Of a stretch of DNA of 64,000 nucleotides, positions 44,407-52,847 are shown in pieces. Every line of letters starts with the position of its first letter. Position 1 is the first letter of the stretch. Both the position numbers and the translations under genes were made by a program. The notes under the pieces were generated by a model that was not told where the DNA came from, made no database searches, and worked only from the letters and a program-made list of their open reading frames with translations. Source of the DNA: Cyclobacteriaceae bacterium. Its GTDB lineage: Bacteria; Bacteroidota; Bacteroidia; Cytophagales; Cyclobacteriaceae. The stretch covers positions 186,001-250,000 of the forward strand of contig JAEUUC010000010.1 in assembly GCA_016787665.1 (NCBI GenBank). The letters run 5' to 3'.

Positions 44407-45720
44407 ATGGCATACGTTCAACAAATACTTTTTGCCCTCTCGCTGGGCGTGGCCGGCTGGTTTATCGCGCAGCGGGTGCGGTTCATCCGAAAGAACATTG
44501 CATTAGGCAAATCAGAACCCGCAGCCGGGCCAACCGGGGAACGGTGGAAGAATGTGGTGTTGGTGGCCTTTGGTCAAAAGAAAATGTTCAAGCGGTTTCT
44601 TCCGGCTTTCTTTCACCTGCTTATTTATGTCGGCTTTCTGGTGATCAATCTGGAGGTTCTTGAATTTGTGATTGACGGCCTCGCGGGCACTCACCGCTTT
44701 TTTGCGCCCTACCTGGGTAGTGTGTATCCGATATTGATGAACGTATTTGAATTCCTGGCGGTGGCTGTGCTGGTGGCCTGTGTCGTTTTTCTGGTTCGCA
44801 GAAACGTGTTGAAAGTTCAACGCTTTCAGTCTGCAGAAATGACACGGTGGCCAAGGCTGGATGCCACCCTTATACTCACGATCGAGATTGTGTTGATGAT
44901 GGCCATATTGACCATGAACGCGGCCGACCAGGTGTTGCAAACCCGCGATGCGCATTACACCCAAACTGGCCCGCTTTTTTTCAGTTCATGGCTTACGTCT
45001 TCACTTCAACACCTTAACACCTCAACACTAATCTTTATCGAACGTGGGGCATGGTGGTTTCACATCCTGGGCATCCTGGGTTTCACCGTGTACATCACCT
45101 ACTCGAAGCACCTTCACATCTTCATGGCTTTTTTGAACACCTATTACGCTAAGCTTCAACCGAAAGGGCATATCAATAATATGCCAGTGGTTACCCGCGA
45201 GGTAAAGTCGATGTTGGGGTTACCGGTAGAACAACCTACGACCAGCGAGGTGCCCGGCAGGTTTGGAGCAAAAGATATCAACGATTTGAGCCGCACCAGC
45301 CTGATGGCCGGCTATGCCTGCACGGAATGCGGGCGCTGCACCAGCGAATGCCCCGCCAACCAAACGGGGAAAAAACTCTCTCCGCGTAAAATCATGATGG
45401 ACGTGCGCGACCGTATGGAAGATGTCGGAGCCAGCCTAGCGAAAGGCGGCCCGGGATTGAATGACGGCAAGTTTCTGCTGGGCGACTATATCACCAAAGA
45501 AGAAATCAATGCCTGCACCAGCTGCAACGCCTGTGTGGAAGCCTGCCCGGTTATGATCAATCCGCTGGAAATTATTCTCGAACTCAGGCGCTACCAAAGC
45601 ATGGAAGAAAGCAGCGCGCCCGGCCAGTGGAACAGCATGTTCCAGAACATCGAAACCAATTTTGCCCCTTGGAAATTTCCGGCCAGCGACCGGTTTAACT
45701 GGGCGAAGACAAATGCATAG
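44407..45720 (+). CDS. Membrane [4Fe-4S] protein, HdrE/NarI-like plus ferredoxin domains
   Basis: A 437-residue protein with a five-helix membrane part (about 2-22, 64-86, 104-130, 150-172, 214-236) resembling the cytochrome b subunits NarI/HdrE, including histidines in or near helices (His70, His219, His235, His237) that could ligate heme b, and a soluble C-terminal half with two ferredoxin-type motifs CTECGRCTSECP (305-316) and CTSCNACVEACP (370-381). It would pass electrons between a quinone pool and a soluble partner. The next gene, 12 bp on, supplies the CCG-domain subunit. Confidence 0.85.
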   Translation: MAYVQQILFALSLGVAGWFIAQRVRFIRKNIALGKSEPAAGPTGERWKNVVLVAFGQKKMFKRFLPAFFHLLIYVGFLVINLEVLEFVIDGLAGTHRFFAPYLGSVYPILMNVFEFLAVAVLVACVVFLVRRNVLKVQRFQSAEMTRWPRLDATLILTIEIVLMMAILTMNAADQVLQTRDAHYTQTGPLFFSSWLTSSLQHLNTSTLIFIERGAWWFHILGILGFTVYITYSKHLHIFMAFLNTYYAKLQPKGHINNMPVVTREVKSMLGLPVEQPTTSEVPGRFGAKDINDLSRTSLMAGYACTECGRCTSECPANQTGKKLSPRKIMMDVRDRMEDVGASLAKGGPGLNDGKFLLGDYITKEEINACTSCNACVEACPVMINPLEIILELRRYQSMEESSAPGQWNSMFQNIETNFAPWKFPASDRFNWAKTNA

Positions 45721-45732
45721 ACAGCTCCCGAT

Positions 45733-46518
45733 ATGATGACAATACCGACTATGGCCGACCTGGCCGCCAAAGGCGAAACCCCTGAAATTCTATTTTGGGT
45801 AGGCTGTGCCGGCTCGTTTGACGATCGCGCCAAGCGGGTGACGGTTGCGTTTGTAAAAATTCTGAACTCGGTGGGCATCCGGTTTGCCGTGCTGGGAACC
45901 GAGGAAACCTGCACAGGCGACCCGGCCCGAAGGGCCGGCAACGAGTTTCTGTTTCAGATGCAGGCCATGAACAACATACAGGTTATGAATGGCTATGGCG
46001 TGAAGAAAATTGTAACTGCCTGCCCGCATTGCTTCAATACGCTGAAAAACGAATACCCCGAATTGGGCGGCAACTATGAGGTGGTTCATCACTCCACGCT
46101 TCTGCAAGAACTTATCGACCAGGGAAAAATAAAATTGTCGGACAGTAACTCCTTCAAGGGCAAAAAAATTACCTACCACGATTCGTGCTACCTCGGCCGC
46201 GCGAACAACATTTACGAAGCACCCCGCGTGGTGCTCGAAGCGCTCGATGCCGACCTTGTGGAAATGAAACGCTGCCGCACGGCCGGCCTCTGCTGCGGGG
46301 CTGGAGGCGCTCAGATGTTCAAAGAACCCGAAGCTGGCCGGAAAGACATCAACATTGAGCGGACGGAGGAAGCGCTGCAAACCGGGGCTACAACCATTGC
46401 TGTGGCCTGCCCGTTCTGCATGACCATGATGAACGATGGCGTGAAAAACAAGGAAAAAGAAGGACAGGTGAACGTGAAAGACCTCGCGGAACTGATTGCC
46501 GAAGCAAAGGGTTTATAG
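45733..46518 (+). CDS. CCG-domain (HdrD/GlpC-like) Fe-S protein
   Basis: A 261-residue cysteine-rich protein with two CCG repeats. First: WVGCAG (Cys25), ETCTGD (Cys60) and ACPHC (Cys97, Cys100). Second: DSCYLG (Cys152), LCCGAGG (Cys187-188) and ACPFC (Cys226, Cys229). Such repeats bind unusual [4Fe-4S] or zinc centres in heterodisulfide reductase, GlpC, LutA and ETF:menaquinone oxidoreductase. Together with the upstream membrane Fe-S protein it forms a two-gene HdrDE-like or EMO-like module; the electron donor is unknown. An acyl-CoA dehydrogenase is present in the window but 9 kb away. Confidence 0.87.
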   Translation: MMTIPTMADLAAKGETPEILFWVGCAGSFDDRAKRVTVAFVKILNSVGIRFAVLGTEETCTGDPARRAGNEFLFQMQAMNNIQVMNGYGVKKIVTACPHCFNTLKNEYPELGGNYEVVHHSTLLQELIDQGKIKLSDSNSFKGKKITYHDSCYLGRANNIYEAPRVVLEALDADLVEMKRCRTAGLCCGAGGAQMFKEPEAGRKDINIERTEEALQTGATTIAVACPFCMTMMNDGVKNKEKEGQVNVKDLAELIAEAKGL

Positions 46519-46535
46519 CATCAAAAGAAACAACC

Positions 46536-47039
46536 GTGCTGATTGAAACTTCATTAATGCCCGCTTCTTCCCGCGTCTGGATTTACCAGGCCAATCGCAA
46601 TTTCACTGACGCGGAAGAACAAGAACTCAACCGCACACTCGCTGCGTTTTGCCAACACTGGATGGCCCATGGCCAGCCGCTCAATGCCGGGTTTGAGGTA
46701 CGCCTTCACCGGTTTGTGGTCCTGATGGTAGACGAATCGGGTCATGCGGCCAGCGGATGCTCCATTGATGGTTCAGTACATGTGATGAAAAATCTGCAAC
46801 ACCAATTAGGGATTGATTTTTTTGATCGCACGCAAGTGGCATTCTGGGCTAACGGGCAGATTGTCACTATACCCTTTACCCGGCTGAAACAGGCCTTCGG
46901 GAGTGGTGAGGTCAATGGTCAGACGCTGGCGTTCAACCTCCAGGCCGCCACCAAAGATGACCTGGACAATCACTGGCTGATACCTGCTGAAAAAACCTGG
47001 CTGGCAAAATATCTGCCGAAATCTTCGTTAGTTTCCTGA
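46536..47039 (+). CDS. Conserved Bacteroidota protein, mislabelled elsewhere as ABC ATPase
   Basis: A 167-residue soluble protein beginning with GTG at 46536; the core PASSRVWIYQANRNFTDAEE is characteristic of a family found across Bacteroidota. From memory that family is often named ABC transporter ATPase, but no Walker A, Walker B or signature motif is present here. A central FEVRLHRFVVLMVDESGHAA and GCSIDGSVHVMKNLQ look like the functional core, with a Cys-Ser-Ile-Asp-Gly stretch. ATG 46557 is an alternative start, but family proteins have a few residues before the SSRVW motif. It follows the Fe-S module by 17 bp. Confidence 0.75.
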   Translation: MLIETSLMPASSRVWIYQANRNFTDAEEQELNRTLAAFCQHWMAHGQPLNAGFEVRLHRFVVLMVDESGHAASGCSIDGSVHVMKNLQHQLGIDFFDRTQVAFWANGQIVTIPFTRLKQAFGSGEVNGQTLAFNLQAATKDDLDNHWLIPAEKTWLAKYLPKSSLVS

Positions 47040-47068
47040 CGGGCAGATTTCGTAACTTTAACGTCCTT

Positions 47069-49066
47069 ATGAAGTGTAGCGTAGCGTTTGCAGTGGTGGT
47101 GGTGATGCTGGCAGCTTGCAGTGCCGAAAAAAAAGCGGAAAAGGCATTCAAGTATGGTAAGTATCAATCGGCCATCGAAGCCTATAAGGCCATTTTAGCG
47201 CGCGACCCTAACAACGGCCGGGCTAACTATTACCTGGCCGAATCATACCGGAAATCAAACCGCATTCGCGAGTCGATACCCTACTACGCTAAGGCAGGCG
47301 GGCGGGGCATTAACGAGGATACCTTGAAATTGAGTTATGCCAAGGCATTGCAGGCCGCTGGGCAATATGCCGAGGCCCGTCAGCAACTGGAAGAAGCCCT
47401 TGAGCAAACGGACAACGAAAAATTAAAATCGCGGCTACGCAGGGAGATTACCGGATTGGGGCGGCTTCAGGAGCTCAGCGAAAAGAAAAGCTATTACCGG
47501 ATCAAGAACCTGGAAGCCATCAATACCCCGGTGGCCGAGTACTCCCCGGTATACCTCAACAACGAACTTTACTTTACATCAGCCCGCAATAACAGCCGCA
47601 TATTCGATGGTTCGGGTACACCCTATACCGATCTGTACAAAGTTGAAACCAAAGGCGCCAATGTGGATATCAACACGGTAAGTGCTTTGGCGCCCACCAT
47701 CAATGAACCGTTGGTTAACGAAGGCACTATCGCCTTCACACCGGATGGAAAAACAATGGTGTTTGCCAAAGGCAATACCGGTAAACGCAAAGGCCGCGAT
47801 GACGTAGACCTCTACCTCTCGCGCTTCCGCAATGGTGCGTGGACGGTCCCCCAGCTGATCAACATCAACCAACCGAATTCGTGGGAATCCACACCGGCAT
47901 TCAGCCCCGATGGCCGCACCCTCTATTTTTCATCGAACCGGAAAGGCGGTTACGGTGGCCTTGATCTTTACAGTGCCACCATGGACAGTCGTGGGCGCTT
48001 TGGGCGAGTGCGCAACCTGGGGGCCGATATCAACACGGCCGGTGATGAGATGTTTCCCTTCGCCTCGGAAACGGGACAGTTGTATTTCTCATCCGATGGA
48101 CACCCCGGCTACGGTATGCTCGACATTTTCGTGGTGGCCCGCTCGGGCGGTAAAACCACGGCAGAAAACCTGGGCCAGCCGGTCAACTCCACCGGTGATG
48201 ATTTCGGTATCTTCCTGTTCCGGCCCGATCGTGGATTTTTCACCTCCAACCGGGATGGTGGTAAAGGCGATGACGACATTTATACGTTCGTTAATGAAGA
48301 CCCCAACCTGAAGGTGGTGAACTACTACCTGCAGGGCGTTACCTATGCGTGGGGGAAGGACAGCGCCAAGGTAATTCTGCCCGAAACCAAAGTCACGCTG
48401 CTGGGTGAAGATGGCGAAGAGATGCAGGACTTTATCACGGGCAACGATGGCAAGTTTCTGTTCCGTGTGTATGAAAATGAAAACTACACCCTGATTGGCG
48501 AAACCGATGGTTACCTGGTGGAGCGTGGGCGTTATACCACGCGCGGAAAGAGCGTGGCAAAAGAAACGCTTAAGGAACTGCTGACGAATGTGACGTTGGA
48601 TACGCTCCTTGTGCTGGATAAGTTAGAGCGCAACAAGATTTTTGTTTTGCAGAACATTTACTTTGGTTTTGACAGTGCCGTGATCCGGAAGGAATCCGCG
48701 CGGGAATTGGATCGGCTCGTTCAGCTCTTAAACGATAACCCGGAGATTAAAATCGAAATGGGCTCCCACACCGACAGTGTCGGTTCGAATGCCTACAACA
48801 TTGATCTTTCGCAAAGACGAGCGCAAGCCACGGTAGACTATTTGATTAAGAAAGGTATTGAAAGCAAGCGACTGGTAGCGAAAGGATATGGAGAAACCCG
48901 TCCTATTGCCCGCAACACCAACCCCGATGGCAGCGACAATCCGGAGGGGCGCCAGCGCAACAGACGCACGGAATTCAAGATCCTGGAGATCGGACCTATG
49001 CCGGAAAAGAAAAAGCCGGAGGACGATGATGACAAGTATTTCAACGATAACAATAACGAACCGTAG
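47069..49066 (+). CDS. PorE-like lipoprotein: TPR, PD40 propeller, CRD, OmpA_C
   Basis: A 665-residue outer-membrane lipoprotein (signal with lipobox LAAC, Cys17). Domains in order: TPR repeats (about 20-140), PD40/TolB-like propeller (about 165-405, with repeated SPDGRTLYFSSNRKGGYGG-type blades), a carboxypeptidase-regulatory-like fold (about 430-500) and an OmpA C-terminal peptidoglycan-binding domain (about 525-645, NIYFGFDSAVIRKESA and SHTDSVGSNAYN). The domain order equals that of PorE, a type IX secretion system component that ties the machine to the wall; other paralogues share it, so T9SS function is likely but not proven. A TAACTTTA box at 47053-47060 ends 8 bases before the ATG. Confidence 0.87.
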   Translation: MKCSVAFAVVVVMLAACSAEKKAEKAFKYGKYQSAIEAYKAILARDPNNGRANYYLAESYRKSNRIRESIPYYAKAGGRGINEDTLKLSYAKALQAAGQYAEARQQLEEALEQTDNEKLKSRLRREITGLGRLQELSEKKSYYRIKNLEAINTPVAEYSPVYLNNELYFTSARNNSRIFDGSGTPYTDLYKVETKGANVDINTVSALAPTINEPLVNEGTIAFTPDGKTMVFAKGNTGKRKGRDDVDLYLSRFRNGAWTVPQLININQPNSWESTPAFSPDGRTLYFSSNRKGGYGGLDLYSATMDSRGRFGRVRNLGADINTAGDEMFPFASETGQLYFSSDGHPGYGMLDIFVVARSGGKTTAENLGQPVNSTGDDFGIFLFRPDRGFFTSNRDGGKGDDDIYTFVNEDPNLKVVNYYLQGVTYAWGKDSAKVILPETKVTLLGEDGEEMQDFITGNDGKFLFRVYENENYTLIGETDGYLVERGRYTTRGKSVAKETLKELLTNVTLDTLLVLDKLERNKIFVLQNIYFGFDSAVIRKESARELDRLVQLLNDNPEIKIEMGSHTDSVGSNAYNIDLSQRRAQATVDYLIKKGIESKRLVAKGYGETRPIARNTNPDGSDNPEGRQRNRRTEFKILEIGPMPEKKKPEDDDDKYFNDNNNEP

Positions 49067-49087
49067 CGGATGGGATACCCCACTCCG

Positions 49088-50422
49088 TCAGGAGGCTTCG
49101 GGGCGATCAACCAGTTTCTTCAGCAACCAGTAGAGCGGCAGGCCAGAGACAAAAAGAAGGAAGCCCATCAGGGCAGCTTCCCGGTTCGATACCAGTAAGC
49201 TGGTATTCACAAAACAATACGTAATAATGTATACCAGCGGGAGCCAGGGATAGAGTGGAATTTTATAGATGCCGCTTGGTTCCCCATGTCTCTTCGCCCG
49301 ATATCGTAAAATAAAAATCGCGGCCGCAGCACTGGCTAATGCAATACTGTCAAAGAACATGACATAGTCGAGCACTTTGCTGAAGGACGAAGATAAAAAC
49401 AGCGTAATAATCATAAACGCCACAAACACGGTAACGGCAAATTCCTGAACCTGCGTGCGTTCATTGATTCGTTTGAAAATGGCCGGCAGCACCTTGTCCT
49501 CGGCCATGGCATAATACACACGCGGGTTACTCATGATGGATGCGTTCACATAGGCCATCACGGCAAAAAACATGATGATGGCCACCGTGCGAGAGGCGTA
49601 ATCGCCCAATAAGGCCCCTGCCACATCGGACGCCAAGGCGCTTGACTGCTGCAACCCATTGAAGCCCAACACCAGGTAATAGGAAAGATTGGCCAGCAGA
49701 TACAACGTGAGAATAATCGCGATACCAAAAAAGATACCTCGGGGTAAGGTGCGGCTGGCGTTGGGCACATCACCGCCAAAATTCATCGTCTGCTGGTAGC
49801 CGCCATACGTAAAAAACACAGGCACAAAGCAAAGCCAGAATGCCTTAAGTGAATCGGATGAAGAAAGCGTGGGTACCGTGGTGGTGCGCGTAGCGGGGTC
49901 GGGCGCGGCAAACACGGCCAGTATCAGCAATACAATAAGTCCCATCTTGATCATCATGAGCACATTTAGCGTGCGGGCGCTCATCTTGATGCCGAGGAGG
50001 TTGATGATAAACAAGAGGCTGATAGCCGAAATGGTGGTGATGCGAATGGCCACATCATGATCAAGGTTGGGAAAGAGAAAGGGGTTGATGTACTCTGCTC
50101 CGACAATGGCCACAATGGCCGTAGACGCTGCATTGGAAATCACCGTCATCCAGTTAACCATAAAGGCAAAGGCCGGATGATAACAATGCGAAAAGATCTT
50201 GTAAAAGCCGCCCGCTACGGGGTAGCGCGATCCGATTTCGGCAAACGTGAGCGCACCAAACAAACTGACCACCGCCCCCACGATCCAGGCGGCAAAGAAC
50301 AGGAAAGGGGTTTGCGCTTTTTGCGCAACCTCAACCGGGGTACGGAAGATGCCCATGCCAATGACCAACCCCACCACCACCATGGTGAGGTCGAACAGGC
50401 TCAGCTTTGGCTTAATAGACAC
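49088..50422 (-). CDS. APC-family amino-acid permease
   Basis: A 444-residue membrane transporter with about twelve helices of the amino acid-polyamine-organocation superfamily. The first helix has the typical GLVIGMGIFRTP unwound motif for substrate binding, followed by GGFYKIFSHCYHPAFAF and later helices. Substrate cannot be read. The GTG at 50422 (SIKPKLSLFDLT follows) is chosen because helix 1 follows at once and it overlaps the upstream gene's stop by 11 bp; a longer frame to 50494 reaches into that gene. It is convergent with the PorE-like gene. Confidence 0.87.
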   Translation of the reverse strand: MSIKPKLSLFDLTMVVVGLVIGMGIFRTPVEVAQKAQTPFLFFAAWIVGAVVSLFGALTFAEIGSRYPVAGGFYKIFSHCYHPAFAFMVNWMTVISNAASTAIVAIVGAEYINPFLFPNLDHDVAIRITTISAISLLFIINLLGIKMSARTLNVLMMIKMGLIVLLILAVFAAPDPATRTTTVPTLSSSDSLKAFWLCFVPVFFTYGGYQQTMNFGGDVPNASRTLPRGIFFGIAIILTLYLLANLSYYLVLGFNGLQQSSALASDVAGALLGDYASRTVAIIMFFAVMAYVNASIMSNPRVYYAMAEDKVLPAIFKRINERTQVQEFAVTVFVAFMIITLFLSSSFSKVLDYVMFFDSIALASAAAAIFILRYRAKRHGEPSGIYKIPLYPWLPLVYIITYCFVNTSLLVSNREAALMGFLLFVSGLPLYWLLKKLVDRPEAS

Positions 50423-51125
50423 GTGTACGCAAACTGCCGGTGTGGAGTTGGATGCCGAGTGAAAACTGAAGGGGTTCAAAATCGTAATAGACATCCCCCA
50501 TACCTACATTCAGACCAAGCTGGAAAAAGCCGCGCAGGTTTCCTTTGATGGGTGCTATAGCTGTTATCGCTGGCTCAAGAAAAATCTGCCGGCCAGGCTC
50601 GGGGGTATAGGCAATATCGTTCGAAACCCATTCGGTAAACTGAGTAGACGAAACGCGGGCCGTGAAGGCCAGGTTGAAGCCCCGGTTGTTGGTGGCCAGG
50701 GTCGGTTGAATGAAAAACCGATTGAACGTGCCCTCAGCCTCCACCTGTTGTTGCTGTCCGGTTTGCTTCGCGATGAAGCTGTACTGATCAAAGCTATTGC
50801 TCTTCCCTGCCCCGTAACCGGCAAATACTTCATACCGGAATTTTCGCGTCAGTCCATAAAACCCTAAACCACCCTCAAAAAAGTTATGCTTCTTTTGAAA
50901 ATCCGGATCCGTGAACTGGCGGGTAAGGAATGAATAGTTGCCCATAATGGCGATGTTATCTGTAACGGCATAAGCCGCCTGGGCATCCAGAGACGCGGAG
51001 ACATTGACAGCCGCAGAAAACTCCTGGGCTTCACGGAAGAGGGGCACATTACGGGTGTTGGGCAGGTAGGCAGGCGCGCAGGAAGCAGCCAGCACAACCA
51101 AAATGAGTAGGGGCAGGGTTCGCAT
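50412..51125 (-). CDS. Outer-membrane beta-barrel-like lipoprotein
   Basis: A 237-residue exported protein with a lipoprotein-type signal (MRTLPLLILVVLAASC, Cys16). The mature part alternates aromatic and small residues in strand-sized segments (for example FEGGLGFYGLTRKFRYEVFAGYGAGK divided over two strands), consistent with an 8- to 10-strand small barrel or a soluble beta-barrel lipoprotein. No defined family is recognised. Its minus-strand -7-like box TACCTTTT is at 51128-51135. It overlaps the permease downstream by 11 bp. Confidence 0.72.
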   Translation of the reverse strand: MRTLPLLILVVLAASCAPAYLPNTRNVPLFREAQEFSAAVNVSASLDAQAAYAVTDNIAIMGNYSFLTRQFTDPDFQKKHNFFEGGLGFYGLTRKFRYEVFAGYGAGKSNSFDQYSFIAKQTGQQQQVEAEGTFNRFFIQPTLATNNRGFNLAFTARVSSTQFTEWVSNDIAYTPEPGRQIFLEPAITAIAPIKGNLRGFFQLGLNVGMGDVYYDFEPLQFSLGIQLHTGSLRTRVY

Positions 51126-51153
51126 AGAAAAGGTAATTTAGCAGAAAAGTCAG

Positions 51154-51744
51154 ATGTCCTTCAACGTTACAGAAATTAATCGACTGATTGGCGTGCGCAG
51201 GTCAGTTTTTCCGAAAGATTATTCAGGCGAACGGGTACCCGACAGCGTTGTCCGGCAGATGCTGGAAAATGCCAACCGGGCGCCCACGCACAAACTCACC
51301 GAGCCGTGGCGGTTTGTCGTGTTTACCGGTGCCGGGCTACAAAAGCTGGCCGAATTCCAGGCTGCGTGCTACCGCGAGGTTACCCAGCGCGATGGTACGT
51401 TTCGCGAAGACCGTTATCAGTCACTGCAAACCAAACCGCTGGAGTCATCGCATATTATTGCCATCGGCATGAAGCTCGATGAGAAAAAAAGCGTGCCTGA
51501 ATGGGAAGAACTGGGTGCTGTATTTTGCGCCATCGAAAACATGTACCTGACCGCTACGGCCTACGGCATCGGGTGTTACCTGAGCACAGGCGGCATTACC
51601 CAGTTTGCTGAGGCCAAGTCTTTTTTTGGATTGGGTGATGAGGACAAGCTCTGCGGATTTTTGCACATCGGCATGCCAAAGCCCGAGCTGCCGCCAGCCA
51701 GCAAACGCAAACCGGTTGAAGAAAAAATCCGATGGGTGGAGTGA
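51154..51744 (+). CDS. Nitroreductase family protein
   Basis: A 196-residue FMN enzyme. The N-terminal RRSVFPKDYSGERVPD and the stretch APTHKLTEPWRFVVF are the family FMN-binding signatures, and GIGCYLSTGGI (about 145-155) is the conserved middle. It reduces nitro compounds, quinones or flavins with NAD(P)H; natural substrate unknown. An overlapping divergent promoter region with the barrel gene contains TAATTTAG (51134-51141), a weak -7. The short tandem repeat block starts 3 bp after its stop. Confidence 0.88.
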   Translation: MSFNVTEINRLIGVRRSVFPKDYSGERVPDSVVRQMLENANRAPTHKLTEPWRFVVFTGAGLQKLAEFQAACYREVTQRDGTFREDRYQSLQTKPLESSHIIAIGMKLDEKKSVPEWEELGAVFCAIENMYLTATAYGIGCYLSTGGITQFAEAKSFFGLGDEDKLCGFLHIGMPKPELPPASKRKPVEEKIRWVE

Positions 51745-51747
51745 GCG

Positions 51748-51816
51748 GATGAGAAGCCCGAAGGTGAGAAGATGAGAAGCCAGAAGGTGAGAGGATGAGA
51801 AGCCGGAAGACAAAAG
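51748..51816 (+). repeat. 23-bp tandem repeat, three units
   Basis: Three copies of a 23-bp unit beginning GATGAGAAGCC (starts 51748, 51771, 51794). Units 1 and 2 differ at few positions, unit 3 diverges at its end. The block is purine-rich and lies between the nitroreductase and the dehydratase genes. It is not a CRISPR: there are no spacers. Confidence 0.8.
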
Positions 51817-51848
51817 TGAGAAGTGATGATTAGTGAAGAATCTAAAAT

Positions 51849-52802
51849 ATGATACCTGATAAAAACTCGATTGCTGCAGCTCATGAACGCATCAGCCCGT
51901 TTATTCACCGCACGCCTGTACTGGTGAGTGAAGGACTCAACGAGATGACCGGTGCAAGGCTCTTTTTCAAGTGTGAGAATTTTCAAAAAGTAGGGGCCTT
52001 TAAAGCGCGGGGTGCCATGAATGCCTCGCTAAAGCTATCGCGGGAGCAACAACAAAAAGGATTGGCTACACACTCGTCCGGCAACCATGCACAGGCACTG
52101 GCCCGGGCCGCCCGCATGCTTGGGGTGCCCGCCTACATTGTGATGCCGCGCACGGCTCCGGAAATAAAAAAACGCGGAGTCTGCGGCTATGGCGGTCAGA
52201 TTTTCGAGTGCGAACCGACACTGGCTGCCCGTGAGTCTACCTTAGCCGAGGTGATTGCCCGCACCGGAGCCACCGAAATTCATCCCTTCAATAACTACGA
52301 TGTGATCGAAGGGCAGGCCACGTGTGCCAAGGAATTTTTTGAAGATGCACCCGCCCTGGATATCATCCTCGCCCCCGTAGGTGGGGGCGGATTACTCAGT
52401 GGCACCGCATTGGCCGCGCATTACTTTTCTCCGGGCACGCTGGTGATGGCCGGGGAACCCGCTGGTTCGGATGACGCCTACCGTTCTATGCAAAGTGGAA
52501 AAATCGAGCCGGCACAGTCGCAAACCATTGCCGATGGCCTGCTCACCACGCTGGGTGACAAAACCTTTCCCATCATACGTGAACGGGTGAAAGAAATCAT
52601 TACCGTAACAGACGCTGAAATCATTGCCGCCATGCGGCTGGTTTACGAAAGATTAAAAATTGTGATTGAGCCCTCCTGCCCTGTTCCATTTGCTGCGGTA
52701 CTAAAACAGCGCGAAAAATTTGCTGGGAAAAACGTGGGAATCATTCTTTCAGGCGGCAACGTTGACCTGGAGAAGTTGGGCACCTTCTTTTCTACGAAAT
52801 AA
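51849..52802 (+). CDS. Threonine/serine dehydratase-like PLP enzyme
   Basis: A 317-residue fold-type II PLP enzyme. The PLP lysine is in ENFQKVGAFKARGA (Lys of FKARG), the substrate-carboxylate loop SSGNHAQALA, and the phosphate-binding glycine loop PVGGGGLLSGTAL. The absence of a regulatory C-terminal ACT domain and the short length point to the biodegradative threonine dehydratase or serine racemase subgroup rather than biosynthetic IlvA. It would deaminate threonine or serine to 2-oxo acids, or racemise serine. It is followed by a strong terminator. Confidence 0.9.
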   Translation: MIPDKNSIAAAHERISPFIHRTPVLVSEGLNEMTGARLFFKCENFQKVGAFKARGAMNASLKLSREQQQKGLATHSSGNHAQALARAARMLGVPAYIVMPRTAPEIKKRGVCGYGGQIFECEPTLAARESTLAEVIARTGATEIHPFNNYDVIEGQATCAKEFFEDAPALDIILAPVGGGGLLSGTALAAHYFSPGTLVMAGEPAGSDDAYRSMQSGKIEPAQSQTIADGLLTTLGDKTFPIIRERVKEIITVTDAEIIAAMRLVYERLKIVIEPSCPVPFAAVLKQREKFAGKNVGIILSGGNVDLEKLGTFFSTK

Positions 52803-52803
52803 A

Positions 52804-52832
52804 AAAGGCAGCCTGCTACGGCTGCCTTTCCT
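52804..52832. terminator. Bidirectional terminator
   Basis: AAAGGCAGCC / GGCTGCCTTT with TGCTAC loop; T-rich on the plus side and a run of T on the minus side, serving the dehydratase and the convergent M1 peptidase. Confidence 0.88.
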
Positions 52833-52847
52833 TATTCTCACGTACAA

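Noticed and set aside
51748..51816. Possible CRISPR array
   Set aside because: Units are contiguous with no spacers, and no cas genes are present.
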